Positions 48,001 through 64,000 of a stretch of 64,000 nucleotides of DNA are shown one piece after another. The DNA is from Actinomadura sp. DC4. GTDB lineage: Bacteria > Actinomycetota > Actinomycetes > Streptosporangiales > Streptosporangiaceae. Positions within the stretch are counted from its first letter, which is position 1. Every line of letters begins with the position of its first letter. Location of the stretch: the NCBI RefSeq assembly GCF_030406325.1, contig NZ_JAUEQY010000005.1, forward strand, positions 186,001-250,000, in the 5' to 3' direction. The position numbers and the translations under genes were made by a program. The notes beneath the pieces are model-generated. The model was not told the DNA's origin. It saw nothing but the letters and a program-made list of their open reading frames with translations, and searched no databases.

Positions 48001-51000
48001 GGTCGTCTCCGCCGGGCTGCCGGACTCGGTCGCCCTCGCGGCGGTCAACGGCCCCTCGGCGACCGTCGTCTCCGGCGACGAGGACGCCGTCCTGGAGGTC
48101 GCCGGTCGCTGGGCCGCGGAGGGACGCCGCACCCGGCGGCTGCGGGTCGGCCACGCCTTCCACTCGCCGCACATGGACGGGATGCTGGAGGAATTCACGC
48201 GGGTCGCGGCGCGGATCGAGTGGCGGCGCCCGGCCATCCCGGTGATCAGCGACCTCACCGGCGAGCCCCTCGACGTCGTCGAGCCGGACCACTGGGCCCG
48301 GCACGCCCGCGACACCGTACGGTTCCTCGACGGGACCCGCTGGCTCGCCGGGCAGGGCGTCACGGACTTCCTGGAGATCGGCCCGGACGCCTCACTCACC
48401 GCGGCCGTACGCGGGTCTCTGGACGCGCAGGCCGTGCCCGCTTCGCGGCGCGACCGGCCCGAGACCGAGACCCTGCTCACCGCCCTCGGTGCGCTGCACG
48501 TACGCGGGACGCGGGTCGACTTCACCGCGCTGACCGGGCGGCGGCGGCGCGTCGATCTGCCCACGTACGCGTTCCAGGGCGAGTCGTACTGGCCGGTCGC
48601 GGCCGGCGGGGACGGGCCGCGCTACCGGATCGCCTGGCGGCCGGTACCCATCGCCACGGAGCCGGCCGAGCGGCCCGCAGCTGGACTCGAGGTGAGGGTG
48701 GGGTCCGGTGGGAACGGAGGCAGCGGACCGAGCGCCGAGGGCGCGCTGGCGGGCTGGCTCGTCGTGGCCGCCGAGGACGACCCGGCCGCCGCGCTGCTGG
48801 CCGAGCGCGGCGCGCGGGTCACCCCCCGCCTCGAGCTCGACCCGCCACCCGCCGGAGTGGTCGCCCTCACCGGCGACGCGACCGAAGCGCTGGACCTGGC
48901 GCGGGCGTTCGGCGACCGGGAGATCCCGCTGTGGTTCGTCACCCGCCGGGCGGTCGCCGCGCGGGCCGCCGACGCGCCCGCGGACCCCGACGCCGCGATG
49001 GTCTGGGGCCTGGCCCGGGTGTTCGCGCTGGAACACCCCCGCTCCTGGGGCGGCCTGGCCGACCTTCCCGACATGCTGGACGCCGAGGTCGTCGGCCGGC
49101 TCGCCGCCGTGCTGACCGGAACCGGCGGCGAGGACCAGGTCGCGGTGCGAGCCACCGGCGTCCTGGCACGCCGGCTGCGCCGCGCCCGTACGACGGCCGG
49201 CGGTGAGTGGCGGCCACGCGGAACCGTGCTCGTCACCGGCGGTTCCGGCGGCGTCGGCCGTCACGTGGCCGGCTGGCTGGCCCGGTCCGGGGCCGAGCGC
49301 CTGGTCCTGCTCAGCCGTGGCGGGCGGGACGCCGACTGGCACCGTGACCTGGGAATTCCGGTGACCGCCGTGGCCTGCGACGTGGCCGACCGCGCCGCGC
49401 TCGCCGCCGTACTGGAACCCGTGGAAGATCTAACGGCGGTCTTCCACGCCGCGGGCACCAACGCGCTGACGCCGCTCACGGACACCACACCGGAGGAATT
49501 CGGCGAGGTCACCCGCGCGAAGGTGACCGGCGCCGCCAACCTGCACACGCTGCTCGCGGACCGGCCCCTGGACGCGTTCGTGCTGTTCTCCTCCGTCTCC
49601 GGCGTGTGGGGCAGCGGCGGGCAGGGCGCGTACGCGGCGGCCAACGCCTACCTCGACGCCCTCGCCGAGCGCCGGCGGGCCGAGGGCCTGCCCGCGACGT
49701 CGGTCGCCTGGGGGCCCTGGGCGGGCGGCGGCATGGTCGCCGAGGGCGACGCGGAGGACCGCCTGCGCCGACAGGGCCTGCCGGCGATGGACCCCGAACG
49801 CGCGCTCGGCGAACTGCAGGGCGCGCTCGACCGCGACGAGACCACGCTCGTGGTGTCGGAGGTGGACTGGCCGAGGTTCGCCGCGCTGTTCGCCTCGGCG
49901 CGGCCCCGGCCGCTGATCGGCGAGATCGCCGCCCCCGCCGAGCAACCCGCCCGTACGGACCTGCGCGAACGCCTGGCCGCGCTGCCCGGGAACGACCGCG
50001 AGCCCGCGCTCGTGGAGCTGGTCCGCGCCGCGATCGCGGGCGTCCTCGGGCACCGTACGCCCGACACCGTTCCGGCCGACCGCGCGATCAGCGAACTCGG
50101 CTTCGACTCCCTGACCGCTCTGGAGCTGCGCACGCGACTGGCCGCCGAGACCGGGCTGAGACTGCCGGCCACCCTGGCGTTCGAGCACCCTACGGCCGTC
50201 GCGCTCGCCCGCCACCTCGCCGGGGAGCTGCTCGGCACGGCGTCCGCGGACGCCGCCCCCGTGACCGCGGCCGACCACTCCGGAGACCCGATCGCGATCG
50301 TCGCGATGAGCTGCCGCTTCCCCGGCGGCGTCCGTACGCCCGAGGATCTCTGGAGGTTCGTCGAGGCGGGCGGTGACGCGATCGGGGAGTTCCCCGCCGA
50401 CCGCGGCTGGGACGTGGCCGGTCTCTACGACCCCGACCCGGACCGGCCGGGCCACTCGTACGTACGCACCGGCGGCTTCCTGTACGACGCGGCCGACTTC
50501 GACGCGGACATCTTCGGGATCTCCCCGCGTGAGGCCCTCGCCATGGACCCGCAGCAGCGGCTGCTGCTGGAGACGGCCTGGGAGGCGTTCGAGCGCACCG
50601 GCATCGCGCCATCCGCCGCGCGGGCCGGGCGGACCGGCGTGTTCGTCGGCGCCGGGTACCAGAGCTACGCCGGCACCGGTCTGAGGCAGGCGCCGCAGGA
50701 GCTCGAAGGCCACCTGCTGACCGGGAACGCCGGCAGCGTCGTGTCCGGCCGCCTCGCCTACACCTTCGGCCTGGAGGGGCCGGCCGTCACGATCGACACC
50801 GCCTGCTCGTCCTCGCTGGTCGCCCTGCACCTCGCCGCCCAGGCGCTCCGGCAGGGCGAGTGCGACCTGGCGCTGGCCGGCGGCGCGACCGTCATGGCCA
50901 CGCCGGACGCGTTCATCGGCTTCAGCCGGCAGCGCGGGCTCGCCCCGGACGGCCGGTGCAAGGCGTTCGCGGACGCCGCCGACGGCACCGGCTGGGCCGA

Positions 51001-54000
51001 GGGCGTCGGCCTGCTCCTGCTGGAGCGGCTGTCCGACGCGCGCCGGGGCGGCCACCCCGTGCTGGCCACCGTCGCCGGCACCGCGGTCAACCAGGACGGC
51101 GCCTCCAACGGCCTGACCGCGCCGAGCGGCTCCGCGCAGCGGCGGGTCATCCGGCAGGCGCTGGCGGCGGCCGGGCTCGGCCCGTCGGAGGTGGACGCGG
51201 TCGAGGCGCACGGCACCGGTACCGCCCTGGGCGACCCGATCGAGGCCGAGGCGCTGATCGCCACGTACGGACAGGACCGGGATCACGCCCTCCTGCTCGG
51301 CTCGGTCAAGTCCAATCTCGGGCACACCCAGGCCGCCTCCGGCGTCGCCGGGGTCATCAAGATGGTGGAGGCGATGCGGCACGGCACGGTGCCGCGCAGC
51401 CTGCACGTCGACCGGCCGTCCTCGCACGTGGACTGGGCCTCCGGCGGCGTCGAGGTCGTCACCGAGAACCGCCCGTGGCCGCGGGCCGGCCGGCCCCGCC
51501 GCGCGGGCGTCTCCTCGTTCGGAGTGAGCGGCACCAACGCCCACGTCATCCTCCAGGAGGGCGACCCCGGCCAGGTCTCCGAGCCCACGGAGCGGCCGGT
51601 GCCCTGGGTGCTGTCCGCCCGTACGCCGGAGGCGCTGCGCGACCAGGCGCGCCTGCTGTCCGAGGTGGACGCCGCGCCCGCCGACGTGGCGTTCTCGCTG
51701 GCCACCGGGCGGTCGGCGTTCGACCGGCGCGCGGTCGTCGTGGCCCGGGAGGGGTTCGGTGGGGCGCTGGCCGCGCTCGCGGCCGGCGAGCCCGCGCCCG
51801 GCGTCGTCACCGGCACCGCGCGGCCCGGCGGCAAGGTCGCGTTCGTCTTCCCCGGCCAGGGCTCGCAGTGGGCCGGGATGGCGCTGGACCTGCTCGGCGA
51901 GTCCCCGGAGTTCGCCGGGCGGATGCGCGAGTGCGCCGCCGCCCTCGCCCCGTACGCCGACTGGAAACTGCTCGACGTGCTGGCCGACCCGGACGCGCTG
52001 GAGCGCGTGGACGTGGTGCAGCCGGCACTGTTCGCCGTGATGGTGTCGCTGGCCGCGACCTGGCGCGCGTACGGCGTGGTGCCGGACGCCGTCGTCGGGC
52101 ACAGCCAGGGCGAGATCGCCGCCGCGTGCGTGGCCGGCGGGCTGCCGCTCGCCGACGCCGCCCGGGTGGTCGCCCTGCGCAGCAGGGCGCTCGCCGCGCT
52201 CGCCGGCCGCGGCGGGATGGCCTCGGTGCCGCTGCCCGCCGGCGACCTCGACCTCGGCGACGGGCTGTCCGTGGCGGCGGTGAACGGGCCGCGCTCGACC
52301 GTCGTCTCCGGCGACCCGTCCGCGATCGAGGCCCTTCTCGCGCGTGAGGAGCGCGCGAAGCGGATCCCGGTGGACTACGCCTCGCACTCGGCGCACGTCG
52401 AGGAGATCCGCGACCGGCTGCTCGCCGACCTCAGTGGGCTGGACGCGCGGCCCCCGGAGATCGCGTTCCACTCGACCGTCGGCGAGGATCCGGCCGGGCT
52501 GGACGCGGAGTACTGGTACCGCAACCTGCGCGAGACGGTGGAGTTCGAACGCGTCACCCGTGACCTGCTCGACGCCGGATACCGGTACTTCGTCGAGGTC
52601 AGCCCGCACCCCGTGCTCACCGTCGCGGTCCAGGAGACCGCCGACGGGACGGACGCCGTCGTGCTCGGCTCCCTGCGCCGCGGCGAGGGCGGTCTGGAGC
52701 GGATGCTGACCTCACTCGGCGAGGCGTATGCGCACGGCGCGGCCGTGGACTGGCGGCCCGGCCTCGCCGGCGGCCGTCACGTACCCCTGCCCACCTATCC
52801 GTTCCAGCGGAGACGCTTCTGGCTGGAGCACCGGCCCGTCCCCGTCACGGACGGCCACCCGATGGGCTCGGTGATCACGCAGGCGGAGGGCGGCGGGGTG
52901 CTGCTGACCGGCCGCCTGTGCGTACGGGCGCAGCCGTGGCTCGCCGACCACGTCGTACTGGGCTCGGTCGTGCTGCCCGGCGCCGCGTACGTCGAGCTGG
53001 TCCTTCGGGTGGGCGAGGAGGCCGGCTGCCCGGGCGTCGAGGAGCTCACGCTGGAGACGCCACTGACCCTGCCGGAGGACGGCTCGGCCGAGATCCAGGT
53101 GTCGGCGGGCGCCCCGGGCGACGACGGCCGCCGGACCGTCCACGTGCACTCCCGTACGGACGGCGACGCCTCGTGGACCCGCCACGCCACCGGGCTCCTC
53201 GGGCCTTCCGGCGTCGCCCCGGCGCCGGTCCCGTGGCCCGCCGACGCGACGCCGGTCGACCTCGGCGACCTGTACCCCGCGCTCGCCGACACCGGGCTGG
53301 ACTACGGGCCGGCGTTCCGCGGCCTGCGCGCGGTGCGGCGCGACGGCGACGACGTGCTCGCCGAGGTGACGCTTCCCGACGGCGTACGGGCCGACGGTTT
53401 CGGCGTGCACCCGGCGCTGCTGGACGCGGTGCTCCACGCCATCGCCGCGGGCGGGCTGGTCGAGGACGCCGGCCGGGCCCAGCTCCCGTTCTCCTGGCGC
53501 GGGGTCCGCCTGCACGCCACCGGGGCGGCGTCGCTCCGCGTCCGGCTGTCCGCGGTCGACGGCGGGGTGTCCCTGGAGGCCACCGACCCGTCCGGCGCGC
53601 CTGCGCTGTCGGTGGAGTCGCTGGCCCTGCGGCCGGTGTCCGCGGGAGGCCAGGCGCTCTGGCGGGTCGACTGGCGGACCCTGCCGCCGGGCCGGGCCTT
53701 CACCGACGCGTACGAGACCTACCGGGTGCCGTCCGGCGGCGACCCGCACGAGGCCGTGCGGGCGGCCGCCGGGGCCCTGCGCGACCGGATCGCGGCCGAC
53801 GACCCGGCCCCGCTCGTGATCCTCACCCGCGACGCCGCCGGGCCGGACGTCTCCGACCTCGCCGGCGCGGCCGTCTGGGGACTGGTCCGCTCGGCGCAGG
53901 CCGAGCATCCCGGCCGGTTCGTGCTGGCCGACGCCGACGCCGAGGTCCCCGAACCGCTCCTGCGCGCCGTCCTCGGGTCCGGGGAACCACAGGTGGCCGT

Positions 54001-55285
54001 ACGGGACGGCGTCGCCCGCGTGCCACGGCTGGTCCGCGCCGCCGGGCCGAAGGAGGAGACCCCCTTCGGCCCGTACGGGACGGTCCTCATCACCGGCGGC
54101 ACCGGGACGCTCGGCCGCCTGGTCGCCCGGCACCTCGCCACCGGGCACGGCGTACGGTCGATCGTCCTGGCGAGCCGGAGCGGCGGCGAGCCCGGTGACC
54201 TCGCCGGCCTGGGCGTACGGGTCGTGGCGTGCGACGTCGCCGACCGCGACGCCCTCGCGGACCTGCTGGCCGGTATCCCCGACCTGACCGGCGTCGTGCA
54301 CGCGGCCGGGGTGCTCGACGACGGCGTGCTCACCTCGCTGACGCCCGAGCGGATCTCCGCCGTTCTGCGGCCCAAGGCGGACGCGGCGTGGCATCTGCAC
54401 GAGCTGACCCGCGACCGCGACCTGGCCGCGTTCGTGCTGTTCTCGGCCGCGGCGGGGCTGTTCGGCACCGCGGGCCAGGGCAATTACGCGGCGGCCAACA
54501 CCTTCCTCGACGGCCTCGCCGCGTACCGGCGCGCCCGCGGTCTGCCCGGCACGTCGATCGCCTGGGGGCTGTGGCGCGACCGGAGCGGCATGACCGGCGA
54601 CGTGGACGGCGAACGAATGGCGCGCTCGGGGGCGGTGGAGATGTCCGCCGAGGAGGGCCTCGCCTTCCTGGACGCCGCGCTCGCCTCCGCCGACCCGGTC
54701 CCGGTGGCGGTCCGCCTGGACCTGGCCGCGCTGCGCGCCGGAGGCACGGTGCCGGCGCTGCTGCGCGACCTTGTCCGGCCGGCCGCGCGCCGCGCGCGTA
54801 CCGACCTGGCCGGTCTGTCCGGGGCCGAACGGGACCGCGCCGTGCTCAACCTGGTCCGGAGCCATGCCTCGGCGGTGCTCGGCCACGCGGCGCCCTCCGC
54901 CGTCGAGTCCGGGCGCGGCTTCCTGGAACAGGGCTTCGACTCGCTCACCGCGGTCGAGCTCCGCAACCGGCTGACCGACGAGACCGGCCTCCGGCTGCCC
55001 GCCACGATGATCTTCGACTACCCGAACCCCGGCGCACTCGCGGCCTACCTTGCCGAGCGGCTCGGTGGCGACGCCGAGCCGCCGGTCCTCGCCGACCTCG
55101 ACCGGGTGGCGCGGGCGGTGGCGGAGACACCGCCGGATGACCGTACGCGGCCCGAGGTCGTGGCGCGGCTGCGGGAGATCCTCGCGGCGCTGGACCACGA
55201 GCCGGGCGGGCCGGACGCCGACGTGGAGTCGGCCGGCGACGAGGAACTGTTCGAACTTCTCGACGACGAACTCCAGACGCCATGA
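36041..55285 (+). CDS. Modular type I polyketide synthase B: modules 4-7
   Basis: A 6414-residue PKS. The N-terminal docking coiled coil is [20 protein letters not shown]. Module 4 has KS (C206), AT (S625; YASH from 712), DH (H911, D915 for Gly, D1068/H1072), ER (about 1320-1620; V1362), KR (LDD, Y1760) and ACP (S1913). Module 5 has KS (C2148), AT (S2587; YASH from 2678), KR (LDD, Y3131) and ACP (S3277). Module 6 has KS (C3507), AT (S3940; HAFH 4038-4041), KR (W4523, Y4531) and ACP (S4690). Module 7 has KS (C4922), AT (S5355; YASH from 5446), DH (H5637, D5795/H5799), KR (A6136 for Ser, Y6149) and ACP (S6301), then a C-terminal docking region. An in-frame TTA codon (Leu135, 36443-36445) lies in KS4. 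The GTG start has GAGGTGAC upstream. PKS C begins 14 bp after the stop. Confidence 0.95.
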   Translation: MANENKLREHLKWVTAELRDARRRLADSESAAAEPIAIISMSCRFPGGVRSPEDLWRLVRDGRDAITPLPEDRGWRVPEIYDPDPDQAGKTYVRAGGFIEDAAGFDAEFFGISPREALAMDPQQRLLLEVGWEALERAGLDIEALRGSRTGVFTGVMYHDYADGIGDIPEGLEGYLGNGSAGSIASGRVAYTFGLEGPAVTVDTACSSALVALHLAAQALRRGECSLALAGGVTVMSTPRLLVEFSRQRGLAPDGRCKAFDARADGFGAAEGIGLLLVERLSDARANGHEVLAVLRGSAVNSDGASNGLTAPNGPSQQRVIRQALDAAGLTAQDVDVIEAHGTGTGLGDPIEAQALLATYGQGRDRPALLGSVKSNIGHTQAAAGVAGVIKMVAAMRHGTVPPTLHVSEPSPHVDWSAGAVELATRELPWPSADRPRRAAVSSFGASGTNTHVILEQVPEETQAPAEPGAPIVPWVLSARTPEAVREQARRLPAVEERPVDIGFSLASRAVFEHRAVVVGVEDPVPAGPVEAAGDVAFVFSGQGSQWVRMGAGLLEWSPAFARRFAECGEALSRWVDWDLREAVADEELLGRVDVVQPVLWAVMVSLAEVWRSFGVEPAAVVGHSQGEIAAACAAGALSLEDGARVVALRSRALRDLSGSGGMASVPRPAAEIPVEDGLSIAAINGPRSTVLAGEVAALERVEGARLIDVDYASHSPAVEVLRERLLADLDGVAGTRGEVWFESSVTDEPVTLDAEYWYRNLRETVRFEGAVRRLVDRGCDVFVEVSPHPVLGVGLREVVEDAGGAVLGSLRRGEDDVTQMLRSLGEAFTHGVDVDWSPAFPGGRRVPLPTYPFQHRRYWLERGSSADLGSAGLRATGHPLLAAAVEIADEGGLLLTGTLSADDRPWLTDHAVHDIVLLPGTAIAELALHAGDQAGCDRLDELTLHTPLVLPERTAVRLQVAVGAPDESGTRALTLHSQTDGPWTRHATATLTRGAPPPQTVEWPPAGAEELDVTGFYQRLDESGFHYGPAFQGLRAAWAHDGAVFAEVALPEEAGTDPFAVHPVLLDAALHALGLGALDIGSGLLPFAWSGVQLHASGASAARVRLTRVGDDTVSVLVADGAGVPVASIDALTLRPVSRGQLTRTPADSLFRVEWTPVPAGDPVEITTYADLGALPGDAVPPFVVLPCPAPGGDLAAAAATAVQELLDTMQTWLADEAYATSRLVILTEHALATGNEDVTGLAASPLWGLVRSAQTENPGRFVLVDADSRDLLPAALATGEPQLALRDGEILVPRLARAATGLAAPRPGTRLDVTAKGTLENLGLVEAPESLAPLEHGQVRIAVRAAGLNFRDVVLALGMVEDDRMMGSEGAGVVTETGPGVTGVAPGDRVFGLFAGAFGPLAVADHRMVAAIPDGWSCERAASVPIAFLTAAYGLRDLAGLRPGESVLIHAGTGGVGMAAVQLARHLGAEVYATASPAKQPVLAGLGVAADHIASSRDAAFEEKFGRVDVVLNSLAGELTDASLRLLGDGGRFVEMGKTDIRHDTEAYPGVAYQAFDLSDAGPERIGALLAEVTALFAAEELRPLPVRSWDVTRAPEAFRWLSQARHTGKLVLTFPAGWNPGGTVLITGGTGTLGRRVAEHLVAEHGVRSLVLASRTGGEGPDLDADVRVVACDAADRDALRALLDGIPDLTAVVHAAGVLDDGVVSALTAGQVTRVFRAKVDGAVNLHELTSGRDLDAFVLFSSAAGTLGGAGQANYAAANTFLDALAQHRRATGLPATSLAWGLWEERSGLTAHLDGTDQGRMSRSGVRGLATDEALALFDTATALPDAVLVPMRLGTRRAETPAILRGLVRAPARRTAEPASRSALSAADHEQALLDLVRGEVATVLGHTTPEAVPAGRAFKELGFDSLTSVELRNRLASATGLRLPATVVFDHPTPGALAAYLGERLTGSRDRYGPAQARPAVTAAPSGEPIAIVAMACRFPGGVRSPEDLWRLVRDGRDAISGFPTDRGWDLTDLYDPDPDRPGKSYTRDGGFLYDAADFDAGLFGVSPREALATDPQQRLLLELGWETFERAGIDPTALRGTATGVFAGATQNDYAARIATAPGGLEAHLLTGNTGSVASGRVSYAFGLEGPAVTIDTGCSSALVALHLAAQSLRSGECSLALAGGVAVMATPSAFVAFSRQRGLAADGRCKAFAGAADGTGWGEGAGLLLLERLSDARRLGHPVLGLVRGSAVNQDGASNGLTAPNGPSQLRVIRQALAGAGLDPADVDAVEGHGTGTTLGDPIEAQALLEAYGPDRERPLLLGSVKSNLGHTQAAAGAAGVIKMVLAMRHGVLPPTLHVDEPTPYVDWSSGAVELLAEEHAWPDSGRPRRAGVSSFGVSGTNAHVILEQPPAADEPDRTAPPTGPWLLSGHTGAALRDQARRLREHLSERDDEPGDVGFSLATGRAALEHRAAVIGSGRAEFLQTLGHLADGLPASNLVTGTAPADAAKVAFVFPGQGAQWTGMAVDLLESAPVFGERLDECAAALSPFVDWSLRDALRGDLDRVDVVQPALWAVMVSLAALWRSYGVEPAAVVGHSQGEIAAACVAGALSLEDGARVVALRSRALLDLAGRGGMVSVPLPVEEIPFLDRLSVAAVNGPRSTVVSGEPAVLEELLAAEERARRVPVDYASHSAHVAAIREELLGLLAPVEPRAAAIPVYSTVTGERLDTTEMTAAYWYRNLRETVRFGAAARRALDDGCRVFVEASPHPVLAGGLREVIDEAGAEAAVIGSLRRDEGGRRRFLTSLAEAHVAGAPVDWPAAFPGARRVDLPTYAFQHERYWLAEDRAAATGRHDALFRVDWTRLPLRPEAAPPYGTVLEDFATTDLRAATTRALTLLTDWFAADRDGARLVFVTRGAVATDDRDTAPDPALAAVWGLVRAAQAENPGAVVLADTDGTDASRDALPAALATGEPQLALRRGSVSVPRLAPVARAGRTTTGFGTGTVLITGGTGSLGRSVARHLVEARGVGHVVLASRSGGDAEEVAALGPAVTAVACDVADRDALRGLLDGIPDLTAVVHAAGVLDDAVLAAQDAGRLDRVFRPKADAALHLDELTRDRDLDAFVLFSSAAGTLGGAGQANYAAANAYLDALAQRRHAAGLPATSVVWGFWEQGSGMTGHLTDADRRRVRRGGLVALAEREGLALLDAAVARREPVLVAARIDTSATFAGAVPAVLRDLVSAPEEEAPALDVRRLPELVGAHAAAVLGHAPGRTVTGKRAFRDLGFDSLMAVELRNRLSAATGLRLPAGAVFDHPTPHALAAYLEAELTGTTSAVAPEPSTAPADEPIAIVSMACRFPGGVRTPEQLWDLVASGTDAITEFPYDRGWDVEAIYDPEPGRPGRTYVREGGFVDGADRFDADFFGVSPREALAMDPQQRLLLESSWEALERAGIDPATPHDGPVGVFAGTNGQDYATLVAGMAEDASDYLATGNSASVLSGRVSYLFGFEGPAVTVDTACSSALVALHLAARSLRSGECSLALAGGVSVMATPAAFVAFSRQRGLAADGRCKAFAGAADGTAWGEGCGVLLLERLSDARRHGHPVLGLVRGSAINQDGASNGLTAPNGPSQQRVVGRALADAGLSPAEVDAVEGHGTGTRLGDPIEAEALIAAYGPDRATPLWLGSVKSNLGHTQAAAGAAGVIKMVLAMRHGLLPKTLHVDEPSPYVDWSSGAVAVLAEERAWPDTGRPRRAGVSSFGVSGTNAHVILEQAPEAGPEPEPDTGRPYWPWVVSARSEAALRAQAARLLPYADHDLGDVAYSLAAYRAAHDHRAVVVAADAEGFRRELGALAEGTAPAHGVRPDGATAFLFTGQGAQRPGMGRELHATFAVFAEAFDEVCGHFDLPLRDIVFGDDAERLGRTAFTQPALFAFEVALYRLVESCGVRPDYVLGHSIGEIAAAHVAGALSLPDACALVAARGRLMQALPSGGAMAAIEASEEEVVSAGLPDSVALAAVNGPSATVVSGDEDAVLEVAGRWAAEGRRTRRLRVGHAFHSPHMDGMLEEFTRVAARIEWRRPAIPVISDLTGEPLDVVEPDHWARHARDTVRFLDGTRWLAGQGVTDFLEIGPDASLTAAVRGSLDAQAVPASRRDRPETETLLTALGALHVRGTRVDFTALTGRRRRVDLPTYAFQGESYWPVAAGGDGPRYRIAWRPVPIATEPAERPAAGLEVRVGSGGNGGSGPSAEGALAGWLVVAAEDDPAAALLAERGARVTPRLELDPPPAGVVALTGDATEALDLARAFGDREIPLWFVTRRAVAARAADAPADPDAAMVWGLARVFALEHPRSWGGLADLPDMLDAEVVGRLAAVLTGTGGEDQVAVRATGVLARRLRRARTTAGGEWRPRGTVLVTGGSGGVGRHVAGWLARSGAERLVLLSRGGRDADWHRDLGIPVTAVACDVADRAALAAVLEPVEDLTAVFHAAGTNALTPLTDTTPEEFGEVTRAKVTGAANLHTLLADRPLDAFVLFSSVSGVWGSGGQGAYAAANAYLDALAERRRAEGLPATSVAWGPWAGGGMVAEGDAEDRLRRQGLPAMDPERALGELQGALDRDETTLVVSEVDWPRFAALFASARPRPLIGEIAAPAEQPARTDLRERLAALPGNDREPALVELVRAAIAGVLGHRTPDTVPADRAISELGFDSLTALELRTRLAAETGLRLPATLAFEHPTAVALARHLAGELLGTASADAAPVTAADHSGDPIAIVAMSCRFPGGVRTPEDLWRFVEAGGDAIGEFPADRGWDVAGLYDPDPDRPGHSYVRTGGFLYDAADFDADIFGISPREALAMDPQQRLLLETAWEAFERTGIAPSAARAGRTGVFVGAGYQSYAGTGLRQAPQELEGHLLTGNAGSVVSGRLAYTFGLEGPAVTIDTACSSSLVALHLAAQALRQGECDLALAGGATVMATPDAFIGFSRQRGLAPDGRCKAFADAADGTGWAEGVGLLLLERLSDARRGGHPVLATVAGTAVNQDGASNGLTAPSGSAQRRVIRQALAAAGLGPSEVDAVEAHGTGTALGDPIEAEALIATYGQDRDHALLLGSVKSNLGHTQAASGVAGVIKMVEAMRHGTVPRSLHVDRPSSHVDWASGGVEVVTENRPWPRAGRPRRAGVSSFGVSGTNAHVILQEGDPGQVSEPTERPVPWVLSARTPEALRDQARLLSEVDAAPADVAFSLATGRSAFDRRAVVVAREGFGGALAALAAGEPAPGVVTGTARPGGKVAFVFPGQGSQWAGMALDLLGESPEFAGRMRECAAALAPYADWKLLDVLADPDALERVDVVQPALFAVMVSLAATWRAYGVVPDAVVGHSQGEIAAACVAGGLPLADAARVVALRSRALAALAGRGGMASVPLPAGDLDLGDGLSVAAVNGPRSTVVSGDPSAIEALLAREERAKRIPVDYASHSAHVEEIRDRLLADLSGLDARPPEIAFHSTVGEDPAGLDAEYWYRNLRETVEFERVTRDLLDAGYRYFVEVSPHPVLTVAVQETADGTDAVVLGSLRRGEGGLERMLTSLGEAYAHGAAVDWRPGLAGGRHVPLPTYPFQRRRFWLEHRPVPVTDGHPMGSVITQAEGGGVLLTGRLCVRAQPWLADHVVLGSVVLPGAAYVELVLRVGEEAGCPGVEELTLETPLTLPEDGSAEIQVSAGAPGDDGRRTVHVHSRTDGDASWTRHATGLLGPSGVAPAPVPWPADATPVDLGDLYPALADTGLDYGPAFRGLRAVRRDGDDVLAEVTLPDGVRADGFGVHPALLDAVLHAIAAGGLVEDAGRAQLPFSWRGVRLHATGAASLRVRLSAVDGGVSLEATDPSGAPALSVESLALRPVSAGGQALWRVDWRTLPPGRAFTDAYETYRVPSGGDPHEAVRAAAGALRDRIAADDPAPLVILTRDAAGPDVSDLAGAAVWGLVRSAQAEHPGRFVLADADAEVPEPLLRAVLGSGEPQVAVRDGVARVPRLVRAAGPKEETPFGPYGTVLITGGTGTLGRLVARHLATGHGVRSIVLASRSGGEPGDLAGLGVRVVACDVADRDALADLLAGIPDLTGVVHAAGVLDDGVLTSLTPERISAVLRPKADAAWHLHELTRDRDLAAFVLFSAAAGLFGTAGQGNYAAANTFLDGLAAYRRARGLPGTSIAWGLWRDRSGMTGDVDGERMARSGAVEMSAEEGLAFLDAALASADPVPVAVRLDLAALRAGGTVPALLRDLVRPAARRARTDLAGLSGAERDRAVLNLVRSHASAVLGHAAPSAVESGRGFLEQGFDSLTAVELRNRLTDETGLRLPATMIFDYPNPGALAAYLAERLGGDAEPPVLADLDRVARAVAETPPDDRTRPEVVARLREILAALDHEPGGPDADVESAGDEELFELLDDELQTP
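36140..41920 (+). other. PKS B module 4: KS-AT(methylmalonyl)-DH-ER-KR-ACP
   Basis: A full reductive loop. The DH His motif reads [10 protein letters not shown], with Asp915 where the family has Gly; LLDAALH is intact. The ER has [32 protein letters not shown] and a Val (1362) at the position where Tyr marks 2S products, so a 2R methyl is predicted. The KR is B-type. A methylene is predicted if the DH is active. Confidence 0.85.
41960..46005 (+). other. PKS B module 5: KS-AT(methylmalonyl)-KR-ACP
   Basis: The KS motif is [13 protein letters not shown]. The AT has GHSQGE and YASH. The KR has LDD (VLDDAVL) and Ser-Tyr intact, B-type. There is no DH. A beta-hydroxyl is predicted. Confidence 0.88.
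46045..50245 (+). other. PKS B module 6: KS-AT(malonyl)-KR-ACP
   Basis: The only malonyl-type AT in the window. It has GHSIGE instead of GHSQGE, HAFH at 4038-4041, and a sequence unlike the other ATs ([16 protein letters not shown]). The KR lacks LDD and has WGSGGQGAY, so A-type. A hydroxyl without alpha-methyl is predicted. Confidence 0.9.
50285..55070 (+). other. PKS B module 7: KS-AT(methylmalonyl)-DH-KR-ACP, KR catalytic Ser replaced
   Basis: The DH motifs are intact ([15 protein letters not shown]). The KR keeps its cofactor loop, LDD, Lys and Y6149, but the strand that normally reads VLFSS reads VLFSA: Ala6136 sits 13 residues before the Tyr, the catalytic Ser position. Outcome uncertain: alkene if the KR still works, ketone if not. 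Confidence 0.82.
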
Positions 55286-55299
55286 CGGAAGAGCGGCAC

Positions 55300-64000
<8,701 letters not shown>

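Overview
The window is a high-GC actinobacterial chromosome segment (roughly 70% GC or more by eye, GTG starts common, TTA codons almost absent). The gene content suggests a Streptosporangiales/Thermomonosporaceae-like actinomycete, such as an Actinomadura or Actinoallomurus relative. That placement is an inference from style and has not been tested by any search.

Positions 1-11.8 kb are mixed chromosomal genes: the 3' end of a TetR-type regulator; a soluble AAA-type ATPase with a perfect actinobacterial LexA-box match upstream; a zf-TFIIB zinc-ribbon protein; a translationally coupled MauE-like membrane protein and cysteine-rich RlpA/expansin-fold protein; a SigE-family ECF sigma factor; an acyl-CoA synthetase; a SUKH (SMI1/KNR4) protein; a tRNA-Ser(GCT) with promoter and terminator; a protein built on about 23 copies of a tetrapeptide repeat; and a run of small enzymes and a regulator (GNAT, AraC type, SDR epimerase, F420-type PPOX oxidoreductase, DHFR/RibD-like).

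Positions 11.9-18.3 kb are a tightly packed, mostly translationally coupled accessory operon: zinc-ribbon M48 membrane metallopeptidase, VirD4/TraG-like ATPase without membrane anchor, small hypothetical, RelA/SpoT-fold protein with a long acidic tail, DUF4913-like protein, zinc-ribbon single-pass membrane protein, and a gene that appears frameshifted. There is no relaxase or VirB machinery, so this is not an ordinary conjugative module. It is the best candidate here for a poorly described system.

From 18.4 kb to the right edge is a modular cis-AT type I polyketide synthase locus. A minus-strand crotonyl-CoA carboxylase/reductase gene (ethylmalonyl-CoA supply) is divergent from three collinear giant PKS genes. 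PKS A (5370 aa) has a KSQ-AT-ACP loading module and modules 1-3. PKS B (6414 aa) has modules 4-7. PKS C runs off the window and carries module 8 and the KS-AT of module 9. Reading the AT and reductive domains predicts a propionate-primed, methylmalonate-rich chain with one malonate (module 6) and probably one ethylmalonate or other unusual unit (module 9). Several catalytic positions deviate from consensus (KR7 Ser to Ala, DH4 Gly to Asp, DH3 DxxxR, AT9 GSSQGE and VASH), so the product cannot be read off by simple rules. No release domain, tailoring gene or cluster regulator lies inside the window. The product is not identified here.
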